Virus record (IMG/VR): IMGVR_UViG_3300046791_000454
Location: 1 to 64,000 of that record
Origin: a virus
Strand: one strand, 5' to 3'
DNA length: 64,000 bases
Shown here: in pieces, positions 7,637-14,979 of the stretch
Layout of the letters: each line of letters opens with the position of its first letter
Numbering within the stretch: position 1 is the first letter of the stretch
Program-made: the position numbers and the translations under genes
The notes under the pieces: generated by a model
The model's database searches: none
What the model was told of the DNA's origin: nothing
Seen by the model: only the letters and a program-made list of their open reading frames with translations

Positions 7637-8014
7637 TCAGGTCTCCTCCGTCGGGAGCAGGTCGAGCTGCATCGCGCCGAGCTCGCTGCTGATGGTGTAG
7701 AGCGCCTCGCTGACGCGTTGCTTGCGAGCGGGGTCGCCGCTGCTATCGGCTCGCTCGGCGACCGCGCGCAGGGTCGCTACCGCCTGGCCGAGGGCCGCGA
7801 GGTCGTCTGGCTCGAGCTCAGGGACGGCGTGTGGTGCGTTCCGGTCGAGGTGCTGCGCAATCGCGCTGCGGAGCGCTTCGGCGGCACTCTCTGTCCACGC
7901 GCGGGAGCCAGTGGTCAAGCCGACGCCCGAACCTGCGACAGCCAGGCCGTAGATGTCGCGATCGATGTGGCGGACCACGACGAGCTCGCGGAGGTGGGCG
8001 GGGTAGTGTGGCAC
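7637..8014 (-). CDS. Hypothetical protein
   Basis: 125 residues, second gene after the HTH regulator. The N-terminal part (HLRELVVVRHIDRDIYGLAV) looks strand-rich; the rest is helical and acidic (PELEPDDLAALGQAVATLRA). It begins two bases after the HTH gene's stop, so it probably shares that transcript. No family recognised. Confidence 0.55.
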   Translation of the reverse strand: MPHYPAHLRELVVVRHIDRDIYGLAVAGSGVGLTTGSRAWTESAAEALRSAIAQHLDRNAPHAVPELEPDDLAALGQAVATLRAVAERADSSGDPARKQRVSEALYTISSELGAMQLDLLPTEET

Positions 8015-8016
8015 CG

Positions 8017-8304
8017 TCAGGTCCCCGTCTTCGGCCGAGCCGGCTCGGGCCTAGTCGCCGTGTCGCGCTCTTCCCTCGTCTCCCAGGCCGACGCGGGCAC
8101 CTTGCCGCGCGACCACCGCTCGATGGCACCTCGCAGCGGATGCCGCGGTCTCCCGTGGCCGTTGAGCCACTCAGACATCGTTGCGTTGCTCACGCCGATC
8201 GCCCTGGCGGCATCGAGGGCCGTGAAGTCGAGCTCCTCGATGAACTTCTGGAGCAACTGCCGGCCCAGGTCGGGGTGCGGCACTGGCGATTCGGTCCTCG
8301 GCAT
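8017..8304 (-). CDS. HTH (XRE-like) transcriptional regulator
   Basis: Start at ATG 8304; 95 residues. Residues about 14-65 form a Cro/C1-type helix-turn-helix (LLQKFIEELDFTALDAARAI, then GVSNATMSEWLNGHGRP). The C-terminal tail is short and charged, without a protease or dimerisation domain. It heads the leftward early chain and faces the HTH gene at 8398. The intervening 93 bases hold TTAGG/CCTAA sites, one of which overlaps this gene's ribosome-binding site, so autoregulation is likely (inference). Confidence 0.75.
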   Translation of the reverse strand: MPRTESPVPHPDLGRQLLQKFIEELDFTALDAARAIGVSNATMSEWLNGHGRPRHPLRGAIERWSRGKVPASAWETREERDTATRPEPARPKTGT

Positions 8305-8310
8305 GTCGGT

Positions 8311-8325
8311 GAACCTAACCGAATG
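8311..8325. promoter_or_regulatory. Operator-like site A
   Basis: AACCTAACCGAATG at 8312-8325 lies just upstream of the HTH gene ATG (8304). It matches AACCTATCCGAACG at 10727-10740, before the plus-strand early operon, at 12 of 14 positions. Sharing between two divergent control points suggests one repressor binds both. Confidence 0.5.
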
Positions 8326-8359
8326 CGGCGGGGCGCGCAAGCCTGGACGCAAAAAAAAG

Positions 8360-8372
8360 TTAGGTCGCCTAA
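8360..8372. promoter_or_regulatory. Operator-like inverted repeat B
   Basis: TTAGGTCGCCTAA has perfect 5-base arms TTAGG/CCTAA around TCG. It sits between the divergent HTH genes (8304 and 8398) after an A8 run. The half-site is the same as in sites at 8312 and 10716. Confidence 0.55.
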
Positions 8373-8397
8373 ATTTGTGGGCTTCTACGGTGGTCCC

Positions 8398-8976
8398 ATG
8401 CCGAAGCCGCCGGAGCTGACCATGGGCCGATACCTCCAGTTTTTGGCGGTGGCCTGGATGCGCACGAACCGCGCAACGGCGAAGGAGCTCGCGGCCGCTG
8501 TTGGCGTCACGGGGGCCCAGATCCACGACGTCATCAGCTTCGCGCGGGGCGCTGGGCCCAAGACGGTGCGTGGCTTCGCGGCACTCCGTGGCGTCGAGGA
8601 GTGGGAGCTCCGACGTGATGCGGCCGCATGGGAGGCGGAGAACCCCGTGCCGTTAGACGGCCCGGTCGATCTCGAAAACCTCGGCGCTTCCTTTCGAGAC
8701 GCGGTGGAGCGCAACCCGGGCCGCTGGTCTCATGACGAGATCAAAACAGCTGTGGCGGCGCGTGGGTCCGACGGCTTCGCCAGCATGACGCCCGAGGGCA
8801 TCGTCGACTTCATCGATAGCGTGGCGCAGGCGAATCGACGGGCGAACCGCGAGGCTCAGCTCATCAAGACGAGCCGCCCTCATCGCGTCCTCTCACTGCC
8901 ACCAAAGCCTGAGGAGCGCGACGAAGTTGCCGAGCGCCGAGCGCTACTCGCGAAGAAAAAGCGGAGGACGAGGTAG
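8398..8976 (+). CDS. HTH DNA-binding protein
   Basis: 192 residues from ATG 8398; earlier in-frame starts would run through the control region and are not favoured. Residues about 8-65 contain a helix-turn-helix (ATAKELAAAVGVTGAQIHDV, then ISFARGAGPKTVRGFAALRG). The rest is acidic and helical, ending in a basic tail KKKRRTR that may bind nucleic acid. It is divergent from the HTH gene at 8017-8304 with shared operator-like sites between them, the usual arrangement of a lysis-lysogeny switch; which of the two represses is unclear. Confidence 0.7.
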   Translation: MPKPPELTMGRYLQFLAVAWMRTNRATAKELAAAVGVTGAQIHDVISFARGAGPKTVRGFAALRGVEEWELRRDAAAWEAENPVPLDGPVDLENLGASFRDAVERNPGRWSHDEIKTAVAARGSDGFASMTPEGIVDFIDSVAQANRRANREAQLIKTSRPHRVLSLPPKPEERDEVAERRALLAKKKRRTR

Positions 8977-8981
8977 GAAAT

Positions 8982-9185
8982 ATGGCTCTAACAACATGCG
9001 CGACGTGCGGGATTCAGCTATCCGACGAGGCGCCGACTTGCCCACGCTGCGGCGCACCGCAGAAGACCGTCCTAGAAAAGCAGGCGAACGCATCGGCCTG
9101 GCGATCGCTTGCGAGCCTACTCGTCGGAGTGGTCTTGCTGTGGGGCTTCTACCGGCTGCTTTTCATGGCCGCGTGCGGCAAGTAG
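8982..9185 (+). CDS. Zinc-ribbon membrane protein
   Basis: 67 residues, five bases after the preceding gene with AGG-rich RBS sequence. CATC (6-9) and CPRC (20-23) form a zinc ribbon, followed by a charged linker and one transmembrane helix (SLASLLVGVVLLWGFYRLLF, about 42-61). Its TAG abuts the stop of the convergent lipoprotein gene, the two stops forming TAGCTA. The ribbon-plus-anchor layout is common in bacteria and phages; function unknown. Confidence 0.7.
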   Translation: MALTTCATCGIQLSDEAPTCPRCGAPQKTVLEKQANASAWRSLASLLVGVVLLWGFYRLLFMAACGK

Positions 9186-9869
9186 CTACTGCCAGACGCC
9201 GCCCGTGCCGTTGCAGCCGTACGTGTCGCACGGCGCGATGGTGCACGGCGTCGCGTTCGAGATGAAGAGCGTGAAGACTCCGCCGAGTCCTGGTGCCTGC
9301 TGTTGCAGGACCGCGAACGAGCCTTCGGTGATGGTCTCGCACCCGCCCGTGGGCGAATCGCAAGACAGAGGCTGAGGCGAGCCCAGCGGCGCGATGCTTG
9401 GGATCGCGCCACCGTATGCGAACGTCCCGCCGCACGTCGTGCCAGCGGGGAACGCGACCGGGAGCGCCCAAAGCGTAGCGCTAGACGTGTCGCACGCGCA
9501 GCGCGGGTCGCGGAGCGCCGTCTGCGGCGCCTTGACCTTAGTCGTTCCGAAGCTGAGCATCAGGACCTTCGAATCGTTGCAGACGTCGGCGCACACCGTG
9601 TCGACGGGGCCGCACGTCGGGTCGCAGTTGATGATCGTGTCGGCGTCGCCGGGCTGTAGACACGCGGCATCCGGGCACCCCGTCCCGCCGCCGGTGCTAC
9701 TCGATGACGAGGAGCTCACGCTGGACGTGGCGCCTCCCGTTCCAGCCGCCGACGAGCTCGCGCTGTCCGTCGTGCTCCCGCTACCTCCTGAACCACCGGC
9801 ACCCTCAAGACCCTGCGCCGCCGAGCACGCCACCGCCGACACTGCAACCGCTATCGCAATAATTCTCAC
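9186..9869 (-). CDS. Secreted lipoprotein with Ser/Gly-rich linker (cargo gene)
   Basis: The GTG at 9869 was chosen because it gives a proper signal peptide: MRIIAIAVAVSAVAC with Cys15 as the lipid-modified residue (lipobox-like AVAC). The frame stays open further upstream but without such a signal. Residues about 20-60 are a Gly/Ser/Thr/Ala linker. The rest is a Cys-rich exported domain with many short Cys pairs (CPDAAC, CDPTCGPVDTVCADVC), likely disulfide-bonded. This layout is typical of myxobacterial lipoproteins. It is alone on the minus strand between plus-strand genes, as expected for a lysogenic-conversion cargo gene. Confidence 0.7.
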   Translation of the reverse strand: MRIIAIAVAVSAVACSAAQGLEGAGGSGGSGSTTDSASSSAAGTGGATSSVSSSSSSSTGGGTGCPDAACLQPGDADTIINCDPTCGPVDTVCADVCNDSKVLMLSFGTTKVKAPQTALRDPRCACDTSSATLWALPVAFPAGTTCGGTFAYGGAIPSIAPLGSPQPLSCDSPTGGCETITEGSFAVLQQQAPGLGGVFTLFISNATPCTIAPCDTYGCNGTGGVWQ

Positions 9870-10005
9870 GTCGTCATGGTAAGCCGACGAACGGCATGGC
9901 GCTACGCTGCGCGCGTGAGCAGCGGCGGACTTCGACCTAGCTGTAACGCACCTGGTCCGCCACGATCCATCTTCCGCCGCGGGCAAAGCAGAGCCATCCT
10001 GCGAC

Positions 10006-10638
10006 ATGGATCTGGGGGATCTTGAGGCGCTCGCAGTAGAGGCCATTGAAGCGGTAAACGAGGACCCGGAACGTCCGCCGTCGGCGTTCCGGCTCGCTCG
10101 CGCCCACCTCGGCGCTGGCTCCGTCGACCGGCCGCGCATGATGGTCGGGCCTCCGGCCGTCACGTTCGAAGTGGCGGGGCAACAGCGGATCGCGATCAAG
10201 GCGTCCGTGCCGCTCGAGTACGCGCACTTCTGCTGCGCGCACGAGCTCGGCCACGTGCTCCTCGCGCGCGCCGGCTTCCGCGGCCCGCTCGACGAGGAAG
10301 AGGTCTGCGCCAATTACCTTGGCGCTGCGCTGCTCATGCCGCGGCCCGCCGTGCGCTCGTTCTACCGGGCCGAGGGCCTTTCTCCGCGCCGTCTGGCGAA
10401 GGTCATCGTCTGCACGCAGACGGCGGCAGCGCTCCGCTTCGGCGAGGTGCTCATGTCGCCGCTCGCCGTCGTCGCGCCGGCCAGCGTGCGCGTGCGTGGC
10501 CCCGAGGCGTGGGTCTGGCCTGACGAGCGGACGATCCGCCGCTGGGCATCGGGACGGCCCGGGCCCGGCGTCGCGAAGATCCGGCTGACCGACCAGAAGC
10601 GCGTCGCGCTCGTCGGCAGCGACAACGACGCGGCGTAG
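10006..10638 (+). CDS. ImmA/IrrE family metallopeptidase
   Basis: 210 residues. CAHELGHVLLAR (78-88) carries the zinc-protease HExxH motif (H79, E80, H83). EEEVCANYLGAALLMP (about 96-111) supplies the downstream Glu and the conserved A..LLMP strand of the ImmA/IrrE family. These proteases cleave phage or ICE repressors to trigger induction. The gene lies between the HTH block and the plus-strand early operon, so cleavage of one of the nearby HTH proteins is the natural hypothesis. Confidence 0.85.
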   Translation: MDLGDLEALAVEAIEAVNEDPERPPSAFRLARAHLGAGSVDRPRMMVGPPAVTFEVAGQQRIAIKASVPLEYAHFCCAHELGHVLLARAGFRGPLDEEEVCANYLGAALLMPRPAVRSFYRAEGLSPRRLAKVIVCTQTAAALRFGEVLMSPLAVVAPASVRVRGPEAWVWPDERTIRRWASGRPGPGVAKIRLTDQKRVALVGSDNDAA

Positions 10639-10650
10639 CTTCTTCTCGCC

Positions 10651-10687
10651 GAAGCCGCCGCCTAGGGCTTCGCCGAATTTTTCGGCG
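10651..10687 (+). terminator. Overlapping hairpins, possible terminator/attenuator
   Basis: Two mutually exclusive stems: GAAGCC (10651-10656) with GGCTTC (10666-10671), and CGCCGAA (10671-10677) with TTCGGCG (10681-10687). A T5 run follows at 10697-10701, slightly too far for a classical intrinsic terminator. It lies between the ImmA gene and the early promoter region. Confidence 0.35.
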
Positions 10688-10703
10688 CGTCGTCGATTTT
10701 TAC

Positions 10704-10740
10704 TTGCGCTTCGATTAGGTTCGCTTAACCTATCCGAACG
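10704..10740 (+). promoter_or_regulatory. Early promoter with operator inverted repeat
   Basis: TAGGTTCGCTTAACCTA (10716-10732) is a perfect 6-base inverted repeat (TAGGTT/AACCTA) with a 5-base spacer. It overlaps a plausible promoter, TTGCGC at 10704 and TAACCT at 10726, 16 bases apart. The ATG at 10741 follows within a few bases of the predicted transcription start and has no Shine-Dalgarno sequence, so the first message may be leaderless. The site resembles those at 8312 and 8360. Confidence 0.5.
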
Positions 10741-11082
10741 ATGGCAACGCGAACCGAGACCCTCTTCACCGTCGACCGCGACGGCGAGTCCTTCTCCCTC
10801 CCGCTCTCGGCCCTGACCGACGACGAGCGCGACCAGCACCTCGCCGGTGACTACCGCTGGCTCTCCGACGAGCAGGCCGCCGCGCTCGCTGCGACGGTGA
10901 CGCCCGCCGAGTTCCGCGCGCACTGCGCGTGCTGGGACGAGAACCTGCTCGCCGCCTACTGGGCGCGTCACCCGACGAACGAGACGCTGCGCGTGCTCCG
11001 CGAGCAGATGAACGCGGCCACGAGCAGCGGCGACGCTGGCAACCTCGTCATCAAGCTGTTCTTCAGCACGAGGGCAGCGTGA
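10741..11082 (+). CDS. First gene of the plus-strand early operon, unknown
   Basis: 113 residues, acidic, beginning MATRTETLFTVDRDGESFSL. Contains a helical part (PAEFRAHCACWDENLLAAYW) and ends LVIKLFFSTRAA. It starts immediately after an operator-like inverted repeat without a visible ribosome-binding site. First position after a repressed promoter suggests an early regulator or replication accessory, but no motif supports this. Confidence 0.6.
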   Translation: MATRTETLFTVDRDGESFSLPLSALTDDERDQHLAGDYRWLSDEQAAALAATVTPAEFRAHCACWDENLLAAYWARHPTNETLRVLREQMNAATSSGDAGNLVIKLFFSTRAA

Positions 11083-11366
11083 ACACCTTTTTTCGCAGCC
11101 GCCGCCTCCGCGCCACGCAGGACACCCGCGCCATCTCGCTTGCCGAGTGCCGCCGTGGCCCGTTCGACGTGCGGAGCGACAAGACCGCGCGCCACGCTAT
11201 CGAGACGATCGCGGCGGCGCGCGTCGGCGACAACGCCGCACTGCTCAGGCTGCACCAAGCGGCTGTCCACGAACTGGATCGCTGCGGCAACGCGGACGAC
11301 GTGCGGGCAGCGATTGAGGCGTACCGCCTGGCCGTCGTGGCCTCGCGCGAGAAGGGAGCAGCATAG
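11079..11366 (+). CDS. Small hypothetical early protein
   Basis: The GTG at 11079 overlaps the upstream stop (GTGA); 95 residues. Basic and helical (MNTFFRSRRLRATQDTR at the start, then AAVHELDRCGNADDVRAAIE). No family recognised. Confidence 0.55.
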   Translation: MNTFFRSRRLRATQDTRAISLAECRRGPFDVRSDKTARHAIETIAAARVGDNAALLRLHQAAVHELDRCGNADDVRAAIEAYRLAVVASREKGAA

Positions 11367-11368
11367 TA

Positions 11369-11713
11369 ATGGCCGCGTCACCTCTCTGGAAGGTCTACAT
11401 CGGCCTCGAATACCGCGCAGCCTGCAAGGGCGTGGAGGAGGCCGCGGTCCTCGTGGACTTCCTCGGCAAGGGCGCCACGATTCGGTGCGATCACAGCCTC
11501 GTTGTTTGGCACGAGGGGCACGAAGACCAGGCGGCCGCCGAAAGCTGGGACCACGTTGTTGAGGTCGTTCACGCGCGGCTCGACGCCCATCGCGCTGCGG
11601 TCACAGCGAAGCGCGCGGCGCGCGAGAAGGGCCTCCACGTCGAGGCATGCCCGCACTGCTTGGGCATGCGCGGCGCTGGGCCGTGCCCGGTGCACGAGAA
11701 GGGAGCGGCGTGA
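11369..11713 (+). CDS. Hypothetical early protein with CxxC motif
   Basis: 114 residues, starting at ATG 11369 two bases after the previous stop. An N-terminal mixed domain (WKVYIGLEYRAACKGVEEAA) is followed by a basic helix and a C-terminal CPHCLGMRGAGPCPVH zinc-knuckle-like motif (about residues 93-108). Unknown function. Confidence 0.6.
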   Translation: MAASPLWKVYIGLEYRAACKGVEEAAVLVDFLGKGATIRCDHSLVVWHEGHEDQAAAESWDHVVEVVHARLDAHRAAVTAKRAAREKGLHVEACPHCLGMRGAGPCPVHEKGAA

Positions 11714-11714
11714 C

Positions 11715-11921
11715 ATGAAGGACCTGACCAACTGGGAAATCGATTGGCTTCTGGGCAAGTGCGCCGAACTCGACACGGCCGGCAGGGTCCGCCTTTTTGA
11801 GGCCATGATCGACGCGGACGGGAGTCTGCCCCGCTCGGTTCGCGGGGAAGTCGGCATGCTTGTCCAGCAGATCAAGAAGGTCCTGCGCGACCGCATGTGC
11901 CTTGACTCGAAGGGAGCGTAA
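11715..11921 (+). CDS. Small hypothetical early protein
   Basis: ATG at 11715, one base after the TGA; 68 residues, helical (MKDLTNWEIDWLLGKCAELD, then MLVQQIKKVLRDRM). Sits directly upstream of the LAGLIDADG endonuclease. No motif recognised. Confidence 0.55.
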   Translation: MKDLTNWEIDWLLGKCAELDTAGRVRLFEAMIDADGSLPRSVRGEVGMLVQQIKKVLRDRMCLDSKGA

Positions 11922-11925
11922 CTAA

Positions 11926-12444
11926 GTGACCTGGGAAGAGCGACGAATCGAACTGGCGCCCAATGGGACTGTTCTCCTTCCTGTAGCCGCAATCGCCTAT
12001 AGCGCCGGGATCTTCGATGGTGAGGGGTCTGTAAGTTTGGCGCTGCGCTCTAATCGCAAGACAGTATCCGGACGATTGGCCGTGTCGCCAAAGTTGCTTA
12101 TTCAGATCGCCAACACAGATCGCCCGCTCATCGACTGGCTAATGACAACGTGGTCACTTGGTTCGGCAATCGTGTCACATAGACCCAAGAGGCCGAATCA
12201 TCGGACTGCCTATAGTTGGCGCTTGTGGGCTAGGGAGGCTGGGGCGTTCATCAAGACCATAATGCCGTTCGTGCGCGTGAAGCGAAAACAGTGCGAGCTT
12301 GGGATGATGTACCAAAACATGCTTACGCATGCCAACACCAAGATTGGGGACGACGAGATGATGCGCAGGCTCGCAATGAGAGACGAGATGGTCCGACTGA
12401 ACGGGCGCGTTCGCCTTGATTCGCTGTGGACAGGGCGCCCATGA
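11926..12444 (+). CDS. LAGLIDADG-type homing endonuclease
   Basis: 172 residues from GTG 11926. AYSAGIFDGEGSVSL (24-38) is the LAGLIDADG helix with its catalytic acid (FDGEGS form). It is followed by the beta-rich DNA-binding segment (LLIQIANTDRPLIDWLMTTW; SYSWRLWAREAGAFIKTIMP), as in single-motif homing endonucleases that act as homodimers. The base composition is visibly less GC-rich than that of its neighbours (many A/T third positions), consistent with recent arrival as a free-standing homing gene. The next ATG overlaps its stop. Confidence 0.85.
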   Translation: MTWEERRIELAPNGTVLLPVAAIAYSAGIFDGEGSVSLALRSNRKTVSGRLAVSPKLLIQIANTDRPLIDWLMTTWSLGSAIVSHRPKRPNHRTAYSWRLWAREAGAFIKTIMPFVRVKRKQCELGMMYQNMLTHANTKIGDDEMMRRLAMRDEMVRLNGRVRLDSLWTGRP

Positions 12445-12650
12445 ACGACCTACGCCTCTCCGACCTCGGCGGCTCCGTCGCCTTCGCCGTTCGCGGACGT
12501 CGCCCGCTGCGCATGATGTTCGCCGCGCTCCGTTTCGGGCTCGCCCCGCGCGAGGCTGCCCGGGTGGCGCGCGAGGCCGAATGGCTCGGCGAGGACGCGC
12601 TGGCCGAGGACAGCGACGTGTTCGCTCGGCTCCGCGAGGTGACGTCGTGA
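12441..12650 (+). CDS. Small hypothetical protein
   Basis: The ATG at 12441 overlaps the endonuclease stop (ATGA); 69 residues, basic and Ala-rich (FAVRGRRPLRMMFAALRFGL), possibly DNA-binding. An in-frame upstream ATG at 12426 is less likely. Unknown. Confidence 0.5.
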   Translation: MNDLRLSDLGGSVAFAVRGRRPLRMMFAALRFGLAPREAARVAREAEWLGEDALAEDSDVFARLREVTS

Positions 12651-12835
12651 AGAAGTCGAAGCCGAAGAGTCCGCACCGGTTCGTCTCCTGGGGCGCGACG
12701 CACACCTACCGGTGCCGCCATTGCAACGCCGAGCGCAAGGTCGACCTGTACGGAGGCCCGCAGGGCGGCATGGTGTACCTCTACCGCGCTGCCAGCGAGA
12801 CCAAGTGGAGCAAAGAGGTTCCGCCGTGCAAGTAG
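12647..12835 (+). CDS. Small zinc-finger-like protein
   Basis: GTG at 12647 overlaps the upstream stop (GTGA); 62 residues. Basic N-terminus (KKSKPKSPHRF), then YRCRHCNAERK with a CxxC, and a final Cys (PPCK). Probably metal-binding. Its end overlaps the GTG of the next gene. Confidence 0.55.
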   Translation: MKKSKPKSPHRFVSWGATHTYRCRHCNAERKVDLYGGPQGGMVYLYRAASETKWSKEVPPCK

Positions 12836-13116
12836 AGCGCTGCCACACGTGCGACCGGCCGAAGGCCACGGACGAGGACTGGAAGAAGATTCCCGAGGGC
12901 CAAGGCGAGCACCTCTGCTGGGAGGTCCCGTGCAGGGATACGCCTGTCGACTGGCGGGCTCGGGCGCTCGTGGCGGAAGCGGTGGCCGACGAGGCGACAT
13001 GTTGCGAGAAGTGCATCGTGTGTGAGCGCTGGATCGGCGCTGGCCGCAATCACGACGACGGGTGCCGGGTGCTTACGTATGAGCTCGCGAAAGAGCGAAG
13101 GGAGATGGCGAAGTGA
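12826..13116 (+). CDS. Cys-rich hypothetical protein
   Basis: Start GTG 12826, ten bases inside the preceding gene, with AAAGAGG spaced eight bases before it; 96 residues. CHTC at 5-8, a Cys pair near 31-36, CCEKCIVC near 58-65 and a later Cys suggest two zinc sites. It ends one coupled GTGA before the RecE-like nuclease gene. Unknown function. Confidence 0.55.
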   Translation: MQVERCHTCDRPKATDEDWKKIPEGQGEHLCWEVPCRDTPVDWRARALVAEAVADEATCCEKCIVCERWIGAGRNHDDGCRVLTYELAKERREMAK

Positions 13117-13934
13117 CCGAAGCATTGCGACCAGGCCTGCACAAGAACGTACCGCCGCACATCTACCACACGCGTCGCATCGGCACCGTGTCGAAGTCGG
13201 CGCTCGACCACGTGCGTCGCTCGCCAGCGCACTATCTCCAGTGGGCTCGCGGCGAAGACACGGAGACGACGCCCGCGCTCGCCTTCGGCTCCGCGTTTCA
13301 CTGCGCGCTGCTCGAGCCGGAGCGCTTCGAGCGCGAATACGCGGCCGAGCCCGACTTCGGCGACTGCCGCTACAAGGACAACAAGGCGAAGCGCGACGCG
13401 TGGCGCGAAGCGCATGCCGGCACGACGCCGGTCGCCGTCGATGACGACAAGGCCATTAGAGCCATGCTCGCATCAGTCCGCGCTCACCCGCTTGCCAGGA
13501 ACATGATCCAGGCCGGCGAGCCCGAACTGACGGCCGTCTGGACTGACCTCGAGACGGGCCTCATGTGCAAGTGCCGCGCGGACTACTACGTAGAGCGGCT
13601 CGGCATGGTCGTCGACGTCAAGACGACGCTCGACGCGCGCAGCAACCCGTTCGGGCGCTCCGCGTTCGACCACGCGTATCACGTGCAGGACGCGCTCTAT
13701 CGCGCCGGGTTTCACGACGTGGGAAAGCCGATTCAGTTCTTCGTTTTCATGGCAGTTGAGAAGACGCCGCCTTATGCTATTGCGACGTACGCGCTTGACG
13801 CTCGGGGGATCGGCATCGGGTATTCGACCGCGCGCCGAGACATCGAGCGGTTGGCCGACTGCATCAAACGAGACGAGTGGCCGGCCTACGATGTCGGCAT
13901 TCAAGAGCTAAGCCTCCCTCCCTGGGCGGCATGA
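13113..13934 (+). CDS. RecE-like PDDEXK exonuclease
   Basis: 273 residues from GTG 13113 (GTGA overlap). This matches the phage exonuclease VIII-type family: SKSALDHVRRSPAHYLQW (28-45), ALAFGSAFHCALLEPERF (55-72), then the catalytic core GEPELTAVW (135-143), CRADYYVE (154-161) and VVDVKTT (166-172), giving Asp157, Asp168 and Lys170. The enzyme degrades one strand of duplex DNA to make 3' overhangs for the annealing protein encoded next. Located in the early operon immediately before recT. Confidence 0.85.
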   Translation: MTEALRPGLHKNVPPHIYHTRRIGTVSKSALDHVRRSPAHYLQWARGEDTETTPALAFGSAFHCALLEPERFEREYAAEPDFGDCRYKDNKAKRDAWREAHAGTTPVAVDDDKAIRAMLASVRAHPLARNMIQAGEPELTAVWTDLETGLMCKCRADYYVERLGMVVDVKTTLDARSNPFGRSAFDHAYHVQDALYRAGFHDVGKPIQFFVFMAVEKTPPYAIATYALDARGIGIGYSTARRDIERLADCIKRDEWPAYDVGIQELSLPPWAA

Positions 13935-14740
13935 AGGAGACCAACGTGACCACGAATGCACCGACCGAAACGAAACCGGCCAACGGCAGCGCTACCGGAG
14001 CCGCGAAGCAGACTACCGCCATGGTACCCGCCTCGGCACACGAAGGCGGCGCGATCCACGCCTTCTCGAGCGCCTCCAACTTCGAGAGCGCGCAGCGCAT
14101 GGCGAAGGCGCTCGCCGCGAGTACGCTCGTGCCGAAGGCGTACCAGAACAACCTGCCGAACGTGCTCATCGCAATGGAGCTGGCCAGCCGCATCAGGGCG
14201 AGCGTGTTCGCGGTGATGCAGAATCTCGATATCATCCACGGACGCCCGAGCTGGCGCGCCCTCTTCCTCATCGCAACGGTCAACTCCAGCGGCCGGTTCA
14301 CGCCCATCCGCTACAAGTTCGAAGGCAAGCCCAACACGGACGCGTGGGGCTGCGTTGCCGTGGCCAAGGACCGCGAAAGCGGCGAGGAGCTCGAGGGCCC
14401 GCTCGTCACCATTGCTCTCGCCAAAGCCGAGGGCTGGTACAGCAAGGAGGGCAGCAAGTGGAAGACGATCCCTCAGCTCATGCTGATGTACCGCTCGGCC
14501 GGATGGTGGGCGCGCGTCTACTGCCCGGAGCTCTCTCTCGGCATGCAGACCGACCAGGAGGTCATCGATACGACGGGCGTCGAAGTGAGGGACCTTCCTC
14601 CGCAGCTCGCTCCTGGCAGCGCGAAGGCGCTCGAGGCGCAGCTCATGGGCGAGGAGAAGGCCATGGCCCAGGCGGCCGAGAAGTGGGATGAGACGACCGG
14701 CGAAGTCCTCGCCCAAGAGGAGCCTGGTTCCGACGGATGA
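13931..14740 (+). CDS. recT: RecT family single-strand annealing protein
   Basis: The ATG at 13931 overlaps the upstream stop (ATGA); a GTG at 13946 preceded by AAGGAG is an equally good start. About 264-269 residues. The core matches RecT: AQRMAKALAASTLVPKAYQN, NVLIAMELASRIRASVFAVM with NLDIIHGRPSWRA, and MYRSAGWWARVYCPELSLGM. RecT coats single strands and anneals them; paired with the exonuclease it supports recombination-dependent replication, repair and mosaicism. A poorly conserved Ala/Glu tail follows. Confidence 0.9.
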   Translation: MKETNVTTNAPTETKPANGSATGAAKQTTAMVPASAHEGGAIHAFSSASNFESAQRMAKALAASTLVPKAYQNNLPNVLIAMELASRIRASVFAVMQNLDIIHGRPSWRALFLIATVNSSGRFTPIRYKFEGKPNTDAWGCVAVAKDRESGEELEGPLVTIALAKAEGWYSKEGSKWKTIPQLMLMYRSAGWWARVYCPELSLGMQTDQEVIDTTGVEVRDLPPQLAPGSAKALEAQLMGEEKAMAQAAEKWDETTGEVLAQEEPGSDG

Positions 14741-14979
14741 CCGCCCAGTCCCCTCGCCAGTCGCCCGGGTACACCTTCCCGCTCCGCCGCGTCATCGCCG
14801 AGCGGGAGGTCCCCCGCGAGCACCGCAACGCCGAAGGCGACCTCGTGCGGACTGTCATGGTCATGGTCGACCTACTCGAGTGTGGGCACACGACGGAGCC
14901 GTCGGACAGGCACACGATGCGCGCGAGGAAGAGGCTGTGCGTGAAGTGTCCGAAGAAGTTACCGAGGGATGAGAAATGA
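14737..14979 (+). CDS. Small hypothetical protein with Cys/His motif
   Basis: 80 residues, ATG overlapping the recT stop (ATGA). Contains LLECGHTTEPSDRH near residue 47 and CVKCPKK near 68, a CxH plus CxxC zinc-ribbon pattern found in many small phage proteins. Unknown function. Confidence 0.6.
   Translation: MTAQSPRQSPGYTFPLRRVIAEREVPREHRNAEGDLVRTVMVMVDLLECGHTTEPSDRHTMRARKRLCVKCPKKLPRDEK

Noticed and set aside
7046-8419. 457-codon plus-strand open frame
   Set aside because: Runs through the HTH operon and control region on the opposite strand; codon positions show the minus-strand genes are real.
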